Assembly (NCBI GenBank): GCA_029287455.1
Contig: JARFRB010000032.1
Coordinates: 30,728 to 94,727 of the forward strand
From: Pelagibius litoralis
GTDB taxonomy: Bacteria > Pseudomonadota > Alphaproteobacteria > Kiloniellales > DSM-21159
Length of the DNA stretch: 64,000 nucleotides
Direction of reading: 5' to 3'
This document shows, piece after piece, positions 1 to 9,031 of the stretch. A program made the translations under genes and the position numbers. Each line of letters begins with the position of its first letter. Position 1 is the stretch's first letter. Under the pieces are notes generated by a model. The model did no database searches. It was not told where the DNA came from and saw nothing but the letters and a program-made list of their open reading frames with translations.

Positions 1-744
1 GAGATCTCCTTGTCCTTCGGGGGCGTGAAAGCGCTGACCGGCATCAGCTTCGATATCCGCAAGGGTGAGATCCGGGCGATCATTGGCCCCAACGGCGCCG
101 GCAAGACCTCCATGCTGAACGTCATCAACGGCTTCTATCACCCTCAGGAAGGCACGATCACCTACCAGGGCGAGGTGCGTAAGCAAATGCGCCCCCACCG
201 CGCCGCCAAACAGGGTATCGCCCGGACCTTCCAGAACGTCGCTCTGTTCAAGGGCATGTCGACCCTGGACAACATCATGACCGGACGGCTTTTGAAGATG
301 AAGCGAAACCTGTTTTGGCAGGCGCTCTATTGGGGCCCCAATCTCAAGGAGGAGATTGAGCATCGCGAGGTTTGCGAGCGCATCATCGACTTCCTGGAAA
401 TCCAGTCTATTCGCAAGACGCCGGTCGGGCGCCTGCCCTACGGCCTCCAAAAGCGCGTCGAGCTGGCGCGCGCGCTCGCCATGGAGCCGACCTTGCTGCT
501 GCTGGACGAGCCCATGGCCGGAATGAACGTCGAGGAGAAGGAGGACATGAGCCGCTTCGTCCTGGACGTCAACGAGGAATTCGGCACCACCATCGCCCTG
601 ATCGAGCATGACATGGGCGTTGTGATGGACATTTCCGACCGGGTCGTCGTGCTCGACTACGGGCGCAAGCTCGCGGACGGCACGCCGGACGAGGTGCGCG
701 GGAACCAAGCTGTGATCGACGCCTATCTGGGCGTCAGCCACTAA
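1..744 (+). CDS. livG: Branched-chain amino acid-type ABC importer ATPase LivG (5' partial)
   Basis: ATP-binding subunit of a HAAT-family importer, driving the LivH/LivM-type permeases that follow. The frame is open to base 1 and begins EISLSFGGVKAL, the usual first strand, so the gene is cut by the window edge and probably lacks only 10-15 residues. Seen directly: Walker A GPNGAGKTS (bases 85-111), signature-like LPYGLQKRVELARA, Walker B LLLLDEPMAG and the switch histidine in ALIEHD. The long insert between Walker A and the signature and the C-terminus IDAYLGV are typical of LivG rather than LivF. It heads a run with livH, livM, livK, livF and a CoA-ligase-like gene; 21 bases separate it from livH. 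The substrate cannot be read from this subunit. Confidence 0.93.
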   Translation, partial: EISLSFGGVKALTGISFDIRKGEIRAIIGPNGAGKTSMLNVINGFYHPQEGTITYQGEVRKQMRPHRAAKQGIARTFQNVALFKGMSTLDNIMTGRLLKMKRNLFWQALYWGPNLKEEIEHREVCERIIDFLEIQSIRKTPVGRLPYGLQKRVELARALAMEPTLLLLDEPMAGMNVEEKEDMSRFVLDVNEEFGTTIALIEHDMGVVMDISDRVVVLDYGRKLADGTPDEVRGNQAVIDAYLGVSH

Positions 745-765
745 GGGACGGGGGGAAGGCCGATC

Positions 766-1776
766 ATGTCACCGCGCGCACTGACCGCCTGGATCCTGGG
801 GGCCCCCGGCGTCATCCTGATCATCGGCTTTCTGTTCCAGGCCATCGCCGCCGCGAATTCCAGCTTTTTCTTCACCTGGGGATACTACGCCGAGGTCCTA
901 ATCGCCGGGCTGCTGCAAGGTGTGATGTATTCCTTGGTGGCGCTGGGATTCGTCTTGATCTTCAAGGCCTCGGGCGTGTTCAACTTCGCCCAGGGCTCGC
1001 TCGTGCTCTTCGCGGCGCTCACCATGGTCGGGCTGATGGAAATGGGGCTGCACTGGGTGCTGGCCCTCGTCGCGACCACGGCGGTGCTGGTGCTGGTGGC
1101 ACTGGCGGTGGAGCGTGTGGTGCTAAGGCCCTTGGTCAACCAGCCGCAGATCATTCTCTTCATGGCCACCATCGGGATCTTCTATTTCCTAGACGGCTTT
1201 GGGCAGACCCTCTGGGGCTCGGACGTCAAGGTCCTGGATATCGGCATCCCGCGCGACCCGATCTTCATCCTGCCGGGCTTGGTGGAAGGCGGCATCCTAA
1301 TCAACCAGTTCGATCTCTACGCCGCCGCGACCGGTGGGATCCTGGTCGCGGTTCTGGCCGTGTTTTTCCAGAAGACCCGGATCGGCCGAGCCTTGCGCGC
1401 CGTGGCAGACGACCACCAGGCCGCGCTCTCGGTGGGCATTCCGCTGAAAGTCATCTGGGCGGTCGTCTGGTCGGTGGCCGGATTCGTGGCCCTGATCGCC
1501 GGCATCATGTGGGGCGGCAAGCTGGGTGTGCAGTTCACCCTGGCGCTGATCGCGCTGAAGGCGCTGCCGGTTCTGATCCTGGGCGGCTTCACCTCGATTC
1601 CCGGCGCCATCGTCGGCGGGTTGATCATCGGGGCCGGCGAGCAGGTGGCCGAGGTCTTCCTGGGTGGCTTCGTGGGCGGCGCGATCCAGGACTGGTTCGC
1701 CTACATGCTCGCCATGCTGTTCCTCTTGTTCCGGCCGCAGGGCCTGTTCGGCGAAAAGATCATCGAAAGGGTCTAA
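766..1776 (+). CDS. livH: Branched-chain amino acid-type ABC permease LivH
   Basis: Inner-membrane permease of the HAAT importer, 336 aa, almost entirely hydrophobic segments (about eight to nine). The stretch GVFNFAQGSLV corresponds to the conserved GVINFAHG region of LivH, and LVALGFVLIFKASG precedes it. The first 30 or so residues form an additional membrane segment ahead of the usual LivH start, as seen in alphaproteobacterial homologues. A purine-rich site GGGGGGAAGG lies about 7 bases before the ATG. Partners are LivM (next gene, 4 bases away), LivG upstream and LivF downstream. Confidence 0.92.
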   Translation: MSPRALTAWILGAPGVILIIGFLFQAIAAANSSFFFTWGYYAEVLIAGLLQGVMYSLVALGFVLIFKASGVFNFAQGSLVLFAALTMVGLMEMGLHWVLALVATTAVLVLVALAVERVVLRPLVNQPQIILFMATIGIFYFLDGFGQTLWGSDVKVLDIGIPRDPIFILPGLVEGGILINQFDLYAAATGGILVAVLAVFFQKTRIGRALRAVADDHQAALSVGIPLKVIWAVVWSVAGFVALIAGIMWGGKLGVQFTLALIALKALPVLILGGFTSIPGAIVGGLIIGAGEQVAEVFLGGFVGGAIQDWFAYMLAMLFLLFRPQGLFGEKIIERV

Positions 1777-1780
1777 GGCG

Positions 1781-2860
1781 ATGTTCTACCGGGAGGCCGG
1801 GCAATTCAAGACGAGCTATGGGGCCGATCAGGCGATCTTCCCCATCCTGCAGGACAAGCTGGCCCTAGCCGGCATCATGGCCGTGGCCCTCTTCGTGGCG
1901 CCAATGATCGCCAGCACCTATTGGCTCGAGACCATCCTGGTGCCCTTCCTGGTCTTTTCCATGGCCGCCATCGGGCTCAACATCCTGACCGGCTATTGCG
2001 GACAGGTGAGCCTGGGTACCGGTGGATTCATGGCCTGCGGCGCCTTTTTCGCCTACAAGCTCACTACGGCCTTTCCGGATCTGCACATCGTGCTGGTCTT
2101 CCTGCTGTCGGGCTTGGGCACCGCCATGGTGGGAATCCTTTTCGGCATTCCCTCCTTGCGCATAAAGGGCTTTTACCTTGCCGTGGCGACCTTGGCCGCC
2201 CAGTTCTTCCTGATCTGGATGTTTAACAAGTTCGGCTGGTGGACTAACTACAGCGCCTCGGGCGTGATCTCGGCACCGCCGCGCAGCGTCGCGGGAGATC
2301 TCTTCATCACCGGGCCACTGGCCTCGCCGATCGTGAAGTATCTCTTCCTGGTGGTCTTCGTGGCCGTGCTGGCGCTGATCGCCAAGAACCTGGTGCGCAG
2401 CCGGATCGGGCGGAGCTGGATGGCGATCCGCGACATGGACATAGCGGCCGAGATCATCGGCATCCGGCCCATGATCGCCAAACTGTCGGCCTTCGCCATC
2501 AGCTCGTTCTATATCGGCATCGCGGGCGCGCTTTGGGCCTTCGTCTACACCGGGTCCGTGGAGGCGCTGGCCTTCGAGATCAACCGCTCCTTCCAGGTGC
2601 TCTTCATGATCATCATCGGCGGGCTTGGGTCGATCCTGGGGTCCTTCCTAGGGGCCGCCTTCATCGTGCTGCTGCCGATCTTGCTGAATAACCTGCCGTC
2701 GCTGATCGGCGTGCAGATGTCCGTCGACCTGATCGGGCATCTGGAGTTCATGATCTTCGGGGCGCTTATCATTTTCTTCCTGATCGTCGAACCGCATGGG
2801 CTGGCCCGGCTCTGGCAGATCGGGAAGGAAAAGTTGCGGCTCTGGCCGTTTCCATATTGA
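1781..2860 (+). CDS. livM: Branched-chain amino acid-type ABC permease LivM
   Basis: Second permease subunit, 359 aa from the ATG at 1781 (MFYREAGQF). The same frame is open further upstream, overlapping livH, but that extension reads as low-complexity Ser/Cys-rich sequence and is not family-like, so 1781 is preferred. LivM hallmarks: LNILTGYCGQVSLGTGGFMA near the N-terminus, FYLAVATLAAQFFL, RSRIGRSWMAIRDMDIAAE (the cytoplasmic coupling loop that meets the ATPase) and the final membrane segments ending in IVEPHGLARLW. It pairs with LivH as the translocation pore. Confidence 0.92.
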   Translation: MFYREAGQFKTSYGADQAIFPILQDKLALAGIMAVALFVAPMIASTYWLETILVPFLVFSMAAIGLNILTGYCGQVSLGTGGFMACGAFFAYKLTTAFPDLHIVLVFLLSGLGTAMVGILFGIPSLRIKGFYLAVATLAAQFFLIWMFNKFGWWTNYSASGVISAPPRSVAGDLFITGPLASPIVKYLFLVVFVAVLALIAKNLVRSRIGRSWMAIRDMDIAAEIIGIRPMIAKLSAFAISSFYIGIAGALWAFVYTGSVEALAFEINRSFQVLFMIIIGGLGSILGSFLGAAFIVLLPILLNNLPSLIGVQMSVDLIGHLEFMIFGALIIFFLIVEPHGLARLWQIGKEKLRLWPFPY

Positions 2861-2958
2861 TGCGCGACCGCGGTTTGCCGTTTTGCGGGGGAGTGCTAAC
2901 CTAATTCAAGAAAGCAGGACAAACTGGAATTGTCCGCTCAACCACGGGAGGTTCAAAT

Positions 2959-4269
2959 ATGCGATTAAGAGACCTTTGCGTCGCGAGTTTGGGGGCCGCC
3001 GTTTTGGCGGCGCCGATCGTCGCCTCGCCCGCCCTCGCCCAGAACGAGCAGTTCGTTCCGCTGCTGGTCTACCGGACCGGCCCCTATGCACCGAACGGGA
3101 TTCCCCTGGCCGACGGGCAAGTCGATTACCTGAAGCTGATCAACGCGCGCGACGGCGGCATCAACGGGGTGACCATCACCTTCGAGGAATGCGAGACGCA
3201 GTACAACAACGACCGCGGCGTCGAGTGCTACGAGCGCTTGAAGGGCAATGGCCCCACCGGCGCCTCGGCCTTTAGCCCCTTCTCCACCGGCATCACCTAT
3301 GCCTTGATCGACCGGGCGACCACCGACCAGATCCCCGTGCTTTCCATGGGGTATGGTCGCGCCGACGCCTCGGATGGCACCGTGTTCCCCTACGTCTTCA
3401 CCCTGCCGGCCACCTATTGGGGCCAGGCCGATGCACTGATCCAGTACATCAGCGCCCAGGAAGACGGCAATCTGGAAGGCAAGAAGATCGCTCTCGTCTA
3501 CCACGACAGCGCCTACGGAAAGGAGCCGATCACCACGCTGGAGCGCCTGTCCAAGGAACGCGGCTTCGAGCTTAGCCTCTTCCCGGTGGCCCACCCGGGC
3601 CTCGAGCAGAAGGCCACCTGGCTGCAGATCGGCCGCCAGCTGCGCCCCGACTGGGTGTTGATGTGGGGCTGGGGCGTGATGAACTCCACCGCCATCAAGG
3701 AAGCCGCGGCCGTTGGCTACCCGATGGACCGCTTCGTCGGTGTTTGGTGGTCGGGTGCAGAGCCGGATGTCGAGCCAGCCGCTGCCGCCGCCAAGGGCTA
3801 CAAGTCCGGCGCCTTCCACGCGCCCGGTGCTGACTCCCAGATGCACAAGGACATCCAGGAGCTGCTGGGTGACGACGCGGCCGACACCTTCGGCACGGTT
3901 CTCTATAACCGCGGCGTAATCAACTCGGCGATCGTGGTCGAGGCCATCCGTACCGCCATGGCCAAATACGGCAACAAGCCGATGACCGGCGAGCAGGTCC
4001 GCTGGGGCTTCGAGAACCTTGACTTGACGCCCGAGCGCATCGAGGAGATGGGCATGACCGGCTTCCTGGAGCCGCTCAAGATCACCTGCGAGGACCACGA
4101 GGGCGGCGGCAAGCTGATGGTTCAGCAGTGGAACGGCGAGGCTTGGGAGGTCGCTTCCGACTGGATCGAGCCCAACCGCGAGCCGCTGCGCGCCGCCTAT
4201 GAAGAATCGGCCGCCAAGTACGCCGCCGAGCAGGGCATCACCCCGCGCGACTGCAGCAAGGTCGAATAG
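2959..4269 (+). CDS. livK: Periplasmic substrate-binding protein, LivK/type I family
   Basis: Solute receptor of the importer, 436 aa. A Sec signal peptide (MRLRDLC followed by a hydrophobic core ending ASPALAQ-NEQ) predicts cleavage near residue 28. The mature protein has the two-lobed Peripla_BP_6 fold pattern: LLVYRTGPYAPNGIPLADG, INARDGGINGV, KIALVYHDSAYGKE and the long second lobe. It is larger than E. coli LivK (about 370 aa) and resembles receptors encoded beside CoA ligases, thought to bind aromatic or other organic acids rather than leucine; that specificity is inference. AGGTTC precedes the ATG. A strong hairpin follows immediately (4286-4316). Confidence 0.9.
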   Translation: MRLRDLCVASLGAAVLAAPIVASPALAQNEQFVPLLVYRTGPYAPNGIPLADGQVDYLKLINARDGGINGVTITFEECETQYNNDRGVECYERLKGNGPTGASAFSPFSTGITYALIDRATTDQIPVLSMGYGRADASDGTVFPYVFTLPATYWGQADALIQYISAQEDGNLEGKKIALVYHDSAYGKEPITTLERLSKERGFELSLFPVAHPGLEQKATWLQIGRQLRPDWVLMWGWGVMNSTAIKEAAAVGYPMDRFVGVWWSGAEPDVEPAAAAAKGYKSGAFHAPGADSQMHKDIQELLGDDAADTFGTVLYNRGVINSAIVVEAIRTAMAKYGNKPMTGEQVRWGFENLDLTPERIEEMGMTGFLEPLKITCEDHEGGGKLMVQQWNGEAWEVASDWIEPNREPLRAAYEESAAKYAAEQGITPRDCSKVE

Positions 4270-4285
4270 CGGGGCGGTTACGGAC

Positions 4286-4316
4286 CCGGCCCCTCGCGTC
4301 AGGCGCGGGGGGCCGG
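4286..4316 (+). promoter_or_regulatory. Intercistronic hairpin between livK and livF
   Basis: Thirteen-pair stem (4286-4298 with 4304-4316, one G-U pair) around a five-base loop. No T-run follows and livF continues on the same strand, so it is more likely an mRNA stabiliser or partial terminator that raises livK over livF than a true end of transcription. Similar elements follow the periplasmic receptor gene near 20002 and coxL near 43354. Confidence 0.6.
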
Positions 4317-4358
4317 TCTCGTTCCGGCCGAGGGCATTAGTCGAGAGGATCCCCGAAT

Positions 4359-5213
4359 ATGAGCCAACCGCTCGCATCGACGGCAGACACCCAGCCCGCG
4401 GCCGAGACAGAATCGCCGCTGCTTGCTGTCAACAATATCGAGGTGATCTACGACCACGTGATTCTGGTCTTGAAAGGCGTGTCGCTGAGCGTCCCGAAGG
4501 GCGGTATCGTCGCGCTGCTGGGCGCCAACGGCGCCGGAAAGACGACCACCCTCAAGGCAATCTCAAATCTGCTGCGCGCCGAGCGCGGGGACGTGACCAA
4601 GGGCAGTGTCGAGTTCGCGGGCGAAAGCGTGCAGCACCTCACACCCAACGACCTTGTCAAGCGGGGCGTCATCCAAGTCATGGAGGGCCGCCACTGCTTC
4701 GAGCATCTGACGGTCGAGGAAAACTTGATGACCGGCGCCTACACCCGGACCGACGGGGCGGCGGCCGTGCAGCAAGACCTGGAGATGGTCTACGGCTATT
4801 TCCCGCGCCTGAAGGAAAGGCGCACCAGCCAGGCCGGCTACACCTCCGGCGGCGAACAGCAGATGACCGCCATCGGCCGGGCACTGATGAGCCGGCCCAA
4901 TCTGATCCTGCTCGATGAGCCCTCCATGGGCTTGGCCCCCCAGCTGGTCGAGCAGATCTTCGAGATCGTAAAGCGCATCAACGAGGAAGAGGGTGTCTCG
5001 ATCCTGCTGGCCGAGCAGAACACCAACGTGGCGCTGAGATACGCCCGCTACGGCTACATCCTGGAGAACGGCCGCGTGGTGATGGACGGGGAAGCCACGG
5101 CCTTGCGCGAGAACGAGGACGTCAAGGAGTTTTACCTCGGCCTGTCCGCCAGTGGCCGCAAGAGCTACCGGGACGTCAAGCACTACAAGCGGCGCAAGCG
5201 CTGGCTGGCCTGA
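4359..5213 (+). CDS. livF: Branched-chain amino acid-type ABC importer ATPase LivF
   Basis: Second ATPase of the importer, 284 aa. Walker A LLGANGAGKTTTLKA, signature region YTSGGEQQMTAIGRALM, Walker B LILLDEPSMGLAP and the switch histidine position replaced in the LivF manner by ILLAEQNTNVAL identify LivF rather than LivG. A tail of about 20 basic residues (YRDVKHYKRRKRWLA) and an N-terminal extension of about 20 residues exceed E. coli LivF (237 aa); both occur in alphaproteobacterial LivF homologues that sit beside CoA ligases. The downstream ligase-like gene starts 16 bases after its stop, so the two are probably co-transcribed. Confidence 0.92.
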   Translation: MSQPLASTADTQPAAETESPLLAVNNIEVIYDHVILVLKGVSLSVPKGGIVALLGANGAGKTTTLKAISNLLRAERGDVTKGSVEFAGESVQHLTPNDLVKRGVIQVMEGRHCFEHLTVEENLMTGAYTRTDGAAAVQQDLEMVYGYFPRLKERRTSQAGYTSGGEQQMTAIGRALMSRPNLILLDEPSMGLAPQLVEQIFEIVKRINEEEGVSILLAEQNTNVALRYARYGYILENGRVVMDGEATALRENEDVKEFYLGLSASGRKSYRDVKHYKRRKRWLA

Positions 5214-5229
5214 TCATGGGCTGGAATTT

Positions 5230-6468
5230 ATGAGCCAGGAGCACTTCGATACCCTGGAAACGCGCAGCCCGGAGCAAAGGGCCGCCGAACAGCTAGAAGC
5301 CCTGCGGGGCCAGATCGCCCATGCGAAGCAAACCGCACCGGGCTACGGGAAGCTCTTGGGCGCAATCGACCCGGGCGATCTTACTTCCCTCGGCGACATT
5401 GCAAAGCTGCCGGTCACCCGCAAGAACGACCTTATGCACCTGCAGGGCGCGGAGCCGCCCTTTGGCGGTTTCGCCGCCATCGCTCCGGGCGAGGCAGGGC
5501 GGATCTTCACCTCTCCGGGCCCGATCTATGAGCTTGAGGGCCGCGAGAGCGATCACGGCCGGGTGGCGCGCGCCCTCTTCGCCGCCGGTTTCCGGCCGGG
5601 GGAGATCATGCATAATTCCTTCGCCTATCATTTGACCCCGGGTGGCTGGATCTTGGATGCCGGCGCCCGGGCGCTCGGCTGTGCGGTGGTTCCCGCCGGC
5701 ACAGGCAATAGCGAACAACAAGCGCGCGCCATCAGCCAGATTCGCCCCGCCGGCTATACCGGCACGCCGGATTTCCTGAAGGTCTTGCTGGACAAGGCGA
5801 AGGAGCTCGATCTGGATGTTTCCAGCCTGTCCCGGGGACTGGTCTCCGGCGGCGCGCTCTTCCCAAGCCTACGCCAGGAGTACTTGGAACGCGGCGTGGC
5901 CGTGCTGCAATGCTATGCCACAGGCGAATTGGGGCTCATCGCCTACGAAAGCGCCGCGCAAGAGGGCTTGATCGTGGACGAGGGCGTATTGGTGGAGATC
6001 GTGCGCCCCGGCACGGGCAATCCCGTCCCGCCCAGAGAGGTGGGCGAGGTGCTGGTCACCACCTTCAACGGCGATTACCCGCTGATCCGCTTCGCCACTG
6101 GCGACCTCTCGGCCGTCTTGGAGGGCCAGAGCCCCTGCGGGCGCACGAATCTCAGAATCAAAGGCTGGATGGGCCGCGCCGACCAGACCACCAAGGTCAA
6201 GGGCATGTTCGTGCATCCCGAACAGGTGGACGAAGTGATCAAGCGCCACCCGCAAGTGCTCAAGGCCCGCCTGGTCGTGGCCCGCAAGGGCGAGTCCGAC
6301 GTCATGACGCTCGCCTGCGAGGTTACCTCCTCTCACGAGCACCTGGCCGACGAGATCGCCGAGACCCTCCACGCGGTCTGTAAGCTGAAAGGCAGCGTGG
6401 AGCTCAAGCACGCTGGCGAGCTGCCCAACGACGGCAAGGTGATCGACGACTCCCGCAGCTACGATTAG
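5230..6468 (+). CDS. Phenylacetate-CoA ligase family (PaaK-like) protein
   Basis: Adenylate-forming enzyme homologue, 412 aa from the ATG at 5230. Recognisable core motifs are YATGELGLIAYES (ATP-binding A5-like), FNGDYPLIRFATGDL (A7-like TGD) and the C-terminal lid region LRIKGWMGRADQTTKVKG with VHPEQVDEV, all PaaK-type. The position of the usual phosphate loop (SSGTTGKPT in PaaK) reads IFTSPGPIYELEG instead, so activity should not be assumed. Position directly after livF suggests it activates the imported acid to its CoA thioester, trapping it in the cytoplasm. A longer reading of the frame from 5152 overlaps livF in another frame and is rejected. Confidence 0.8.
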   Translation: MSQEHFDTLETRSPEQRAAEQLEALRGQIAHAKQTAPGYGKLLGAIDPGDLTSLGDIAKLPVTRKNDLMHLQGAEPPFGGFAAIAPGEAGRIFTSPGPIYELEGRESDHGRVARALFAAGFRPGEIMHNSFAYHLTPGGWILDAGARALGCAVVPAGTGNSEQQARAISQIRPAGYTGTPDFLKVLLDKAKELDLDVSSLSRGLVSGGALFPSLRQEYLERGVAVLQCYATGELGLIAYESAAQEGLIVDEGVLVEIVRPGTGNPVPPREVGEVLVTTFNGDYPLIRFATGDLSAVLEGQSPCGRTNLRIKGWMGRADQTTKVKGMFVHPEQVDEVIKRHPQVLKARLVVARKGESDVMTLACEVTSSHEHLADEIAETLHAVCKLKGSVELKHAGELPNDGKVIDDSRSYD

Positions 6469-6481
6469 CCGGGGGCGGGTC

Positions 6482-7222
6482 ATGCCCAGTTCCACCGCCT
6501 TTTACTCCGGATTGGGATTGGAAATCTGGCGCGCGGCGGTGACGCCGGAGGAGACACAGGCAGAAGTCGATTTCCTGATGGAGGCCTTGGAGGCGGAAGA
6601 GGGGGACCGCCTGCTGGACGCCCCCTGCGGCTATGGGCGCCATGCCCTGGAGGCGGCGCGGCGCGGCTGTTCGGTTACCGGCGTCGATCTGGTGGAAGAC
6701 TTCCTGGCCGAGGCCGCGCTGGCCGCCCGGCGCGAGTCGCTTGACGCGGATTTCCTGGTGGAGGATCTCAGGGAGATGAGCTTCGAGCCGGTCTTCGACG
6801 GCGTCTACTGCCTTGGCAATTCCTTCGGCATCTTCGATCAAGCCGGAACCCAGCGCTTCCTGGAGGGCGTGGCGAGCGCCTTGGTGCCCGGCGGGCGCTT
6901 TCTCCTGGAAAGCGGCCTGCTGGCGGAATCCCTGCTCCCAAACTACGAGGAGCGGCTATGGCGCCCGGTCGGCGACCTGCTGCTGCTCATGGAAAACAGC
7001 TACGATGCGCTGGAAGGCCGGCTGGACACCACCTACACGGTCATCCAGGACGGCCTGCAGGAAAGCCGGGAGGCCAGCCACTGGATTTTTACGCTTGCCG
7101 AACTGAGGGCGCTTCTGGAAAGCACCGGCCTGGAAACCGTCGGTTTCTGCGCCGACCTGGACGGCGCCCCCTTCGAGCTCGGCAGCGACCGGATTTTCCT
7201 GGTGGCGGAAAAGCAGGGCTGA
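6482..7222 (+). CDS. SAM-dependent methyltransferase, class I
   Basis: 246 aa. Motif I is LLDAPCGYGRHALEAARRG with the acidic motif II GVDLVEDFL, then FDGVYCLGNSFGIFDQ (motif IV region) and LVPGGRFLLESG: a Methyltransf_25/11-type Rossmann fold. The substrate is unknown. It starts 13 bases after the ligase-like gene with GGGGGCGGG ahead of the ATG, so it may be the last gene of the importer operon. No membrane segment or signal peptide is visible. Confidence 0.8.
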   Translation: MPSSTAFYSGLGLEIWRAAVTPEETQAEVDFLMEALEAEEGDRLLDAPCGYGRHALEAARRGCSVTGVDLVEDFLAEAALAARRESLDADFLVEDLREMSFEPVFDGVYCLGNSFGIFDQAGTQRFLEGVASALVPGGRFLLESGLLAESLLPNYEERLWRPVGDLLLLMENSYDALEGRLDTTYTVIQDGLQESREASHWIFTLAELRALLESTGLETVGFCADLDGAPFELGSDRIFLVAEKQG

Positions 7223-7314
7223 CAGGCCGCACCTCTCCTGCAAGAACGGCCAATCCAGGCGAGAGCGCGGCCCGTTAGACTGTGTGCTTCCGCTACTCCG
7301 CCGGGCGTCACACC

Positions 7315-7929
7315 ATGGCTTTGGAAACGCTTCTTGCCTTCACGATCTCGGTTTTGCTGCTGGTGCTCGTGCCTGGCCCGGTTATCGTGCTGGTTTCCAC
7401 GCTTGGGGCCGCGCGGGGTGTGGGGGCGGCCGTTTCCGCGACCCTTGGCGCCTCGGCCTCCATCGCTGCCCAGCTTAGCCTCGCGGGGCTTTCCTTACTC
7501 TCAATTCTCGAAATCGCACCGCGATGGCTGGTAGCGATCCAAGTCGTGGCGGGCCTCTATATCGCCTATGTCGGGCTGCGGCTCTTGCGCGCGACTGAGG
7601 AGCCGAAGAGCCAGGCGAGCGGCGTGGCGGGTCCTTTCGTCACCGGCTTCATGATTTCCAGCGTGAACCCGAAGTCCATCCTGTTCTTCGGGGCCATCTT
7701 TCCCCAGTTCCTTGACCCAGCCTCCCCCTCGCTTCCCCAGATTCTTACGATGTGCTTGATTTTCCAGGCAATCTTTACGACCGGGGTTTTGGCCTATGCC
7801 TGCTTTGGCGCCTGGCTCGGCGCGCGGCTATCGCAAGTCTCGGCGCGCCCCTGGGCTACAAAAGCCTTGGGCCTCGGGCTGCTTGTCTTCGGGCTCGGGT
7901 TCGGGGTGCTGCCAAGGCTGATCCCGTGA
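7315..7929 (+). CDS. LysE/RhtB-family amino acid exporter
   Basis: 204 aa inner-membrane protein with about six hydrophobic segments. The N-terminus ETLLAFTISVLLLVLVPGP and GLYIAYVGLRLLRA followed by FVTGFMISSVNPKSILFFGA are the LysE/RhtB hallmarks (NPK plus a hydrophobic run). The ATG at 7315 is preferred over an upstream frame opening. Likely exports an amino acid or related small metabolite. The AraC-type regulator 47 bases downstream on the same strand may control it. Confidence 0.85.
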   Translation: MALETLLAFTISVLLLVLVPGPVIVLVSTLGAARGVGAAVSATLGASASIAAQLSLAGLSLLSILEIAPRWLVAIQVVAGLYIAYVGLRLLRATEEPKSQASGVAGPFVTGFMISSVNPKSILFFGAIFPQFLDPASPSLPQILTMCLIFQAIFTTGVLAYACFGAWLGARLSQVSARPWATKALGLGLLVFGLGFGVLPRLIP

Positions 7930-7976
7930 GTCATACTCACGACGGCAATGGGCCATCGAAGGATCGCGGAAGCTCA

Positions 7977-8897
7977 ATGCAACGCGCCGCCAGAAGCAAC
8001 CGGACACGCTTCACGAAGCCAAGCACGATTCCTGGCCTATCCTTGCTGACCGCGGATTTCACCACCCACCGCTATCCACCGCACAGCCACGATGCCTACG
8101 TCGTGGCGGTGACGGAGAGCGGCGGCGCTTGCTTCTCCAGCAGGGGTGTCGATCAAGAGGCCCAGCCCCGCCACTTGCTAGTCTTCAACCCGGAAGAACC
8201 CCACGCGGGCCACATGGGGCGCAGCCCATCGTGGCGCTATCGCGGTTTTTATCTCGCGGAAACCGCGGCCCGCGACCTGTCATCGGCTCTGGAATCGCCG
8301 GATCTTGGGTATTTCTTGGAGAACGTCGTCATCGACCGGGAACTCATTGGTCTGTTTGCCGAGGTGCATCGCGATTTGACTGAAGACCCTGAGCGGGAAC
8401 CGGATGTGATGCCGTTGCAAGAAGCCTTCGGCATGCTTTTCGCACGTCACGCCAGCGCCAAGCGCCGACCCGCCAGACCTCCACGTGACCGCCGCCTGGC
8501 GCTAAGGGCGCGCGAGGCCTTGCGCGATCGCTTTCGGGAGAGTTTTCGCCTGGCGGACTTGGCGCGAGACCTCGGCCTCACGCCCTATCAACTCTCCAGG
8601 CTTTTCCGGAGGAATTTTGATTTGGGCCCGCGCGACTATCTAATCCACCTGCGGCTCGCGGATGCAATCGGCCGCCTGAAAGAGGGCCTTCCACTGGCCC
8701 AGACGGCGGTCGAGTCCGGATTCTACGACCAATCGGCCATGCACTTTCATTTCAAGAGATGCTACGGCATCACGCCGAGCCAATATCTTACCGCGACGGG
8801 CCAGGCTTCCCGGGACAGGAGCATCGAGGGGCGGAACGCGGGAGAAATCACAATTTGGCCGCAATTGGGACGGACGAGGACCACATTCGGGCCCTAG
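7977..8897 (+). CDS. AraC-family transcriptional regulator
   Basis: 306 aa from the ATG at 7977; the frame is open upstream but that part overlaps the exporter gene. N-terminal cupin sensor domain (HRYPPHSHDAYVVAVTESGG with a His-rich ligand pocket, then LLVFNPEEPHAGHMG), linker with basic residues, and a C-terminal double helix-turn-helix (LRDRFRESFRLADLARDLGL, TPYQLSRLFRRNFDLGPRDY and SAMHFHFKRCYGITPSQY). This architecture matches regulators paired with LysE-type exporters, so control of the upstream gene in response to an amino acid is the likely role. Confidence 0.88.
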   Translation: MQRAARSNRTRFTKPSTIPGLSLLTADFTTHRYPPHSHDAYVVAVTESGGACFSSRGVDQEAQPRHLLVFNPEEPHAGHMGRSPSWRYRGFYLAETAARDLSSALESPDLGYFLENVVIDRELIGLFAEVHRDLTEDPEREPDVMPLQEAFGMLFARHASAKRRPARPPRDRRLALRAREALRDRFRESFRLADLARDLGLTPYQLSRLFRRNFDLGPRDYLIHLRLADAIGRLKEGLPLAQTAVESGFYDQSAMHFHFKRCYGITPSQYLTATGQASRDRSIEGRNAGEITIWPQLGRTRTTFGP

Positions 8898-8937
8898 CTA
8901 GAAGGCTACGGAGACTTCCCCTCTCTGTTGGAGGTTT

Positions 8938-9006
8938 GCCAGTCTTCCTCGACGGCCCCTCAAAAGACTGGCAGGCGGCCACCGGACCCGACCCCCGGTG
9001 GCCGCC
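8938..9006. terminator. Tandem hairpins between convergent genes
   Basis: Two consecutive perfect inverted repeats: a 9-pair stem (8938-8946 with 8964-8972) and a 12-pair stem (8974-8985 with 8995-9006). They fill the gap between the AraC regulator on the plus strand and the minus-strand operon ending at 9032, so they probably act as a bidirectional terminator. There is no long T-run; a short T-run occurs on the minus-strand side. Confidence 0.55.
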
Positions 9007-9031
9007 GCCCCCCAAATCCCAGAATGATAAT

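Noticed and set aside
2965..4377. Long open frame (470 codons) on the minus strand opposite livK
   Set aside because: It is the complement of a clear livK coding sequence, has Leu/Val/Gly-rich composition typical of antisense frames in GC-rich DNA, no family motif and no ribosome site.
7926..7940. GTGAG-TCATA-CTCAC repeat at the end of the LysE-type gene
   Set aside because: Only five pairs, overlapping the stop codon, with no T-run; too weak to call a terminator or operator.
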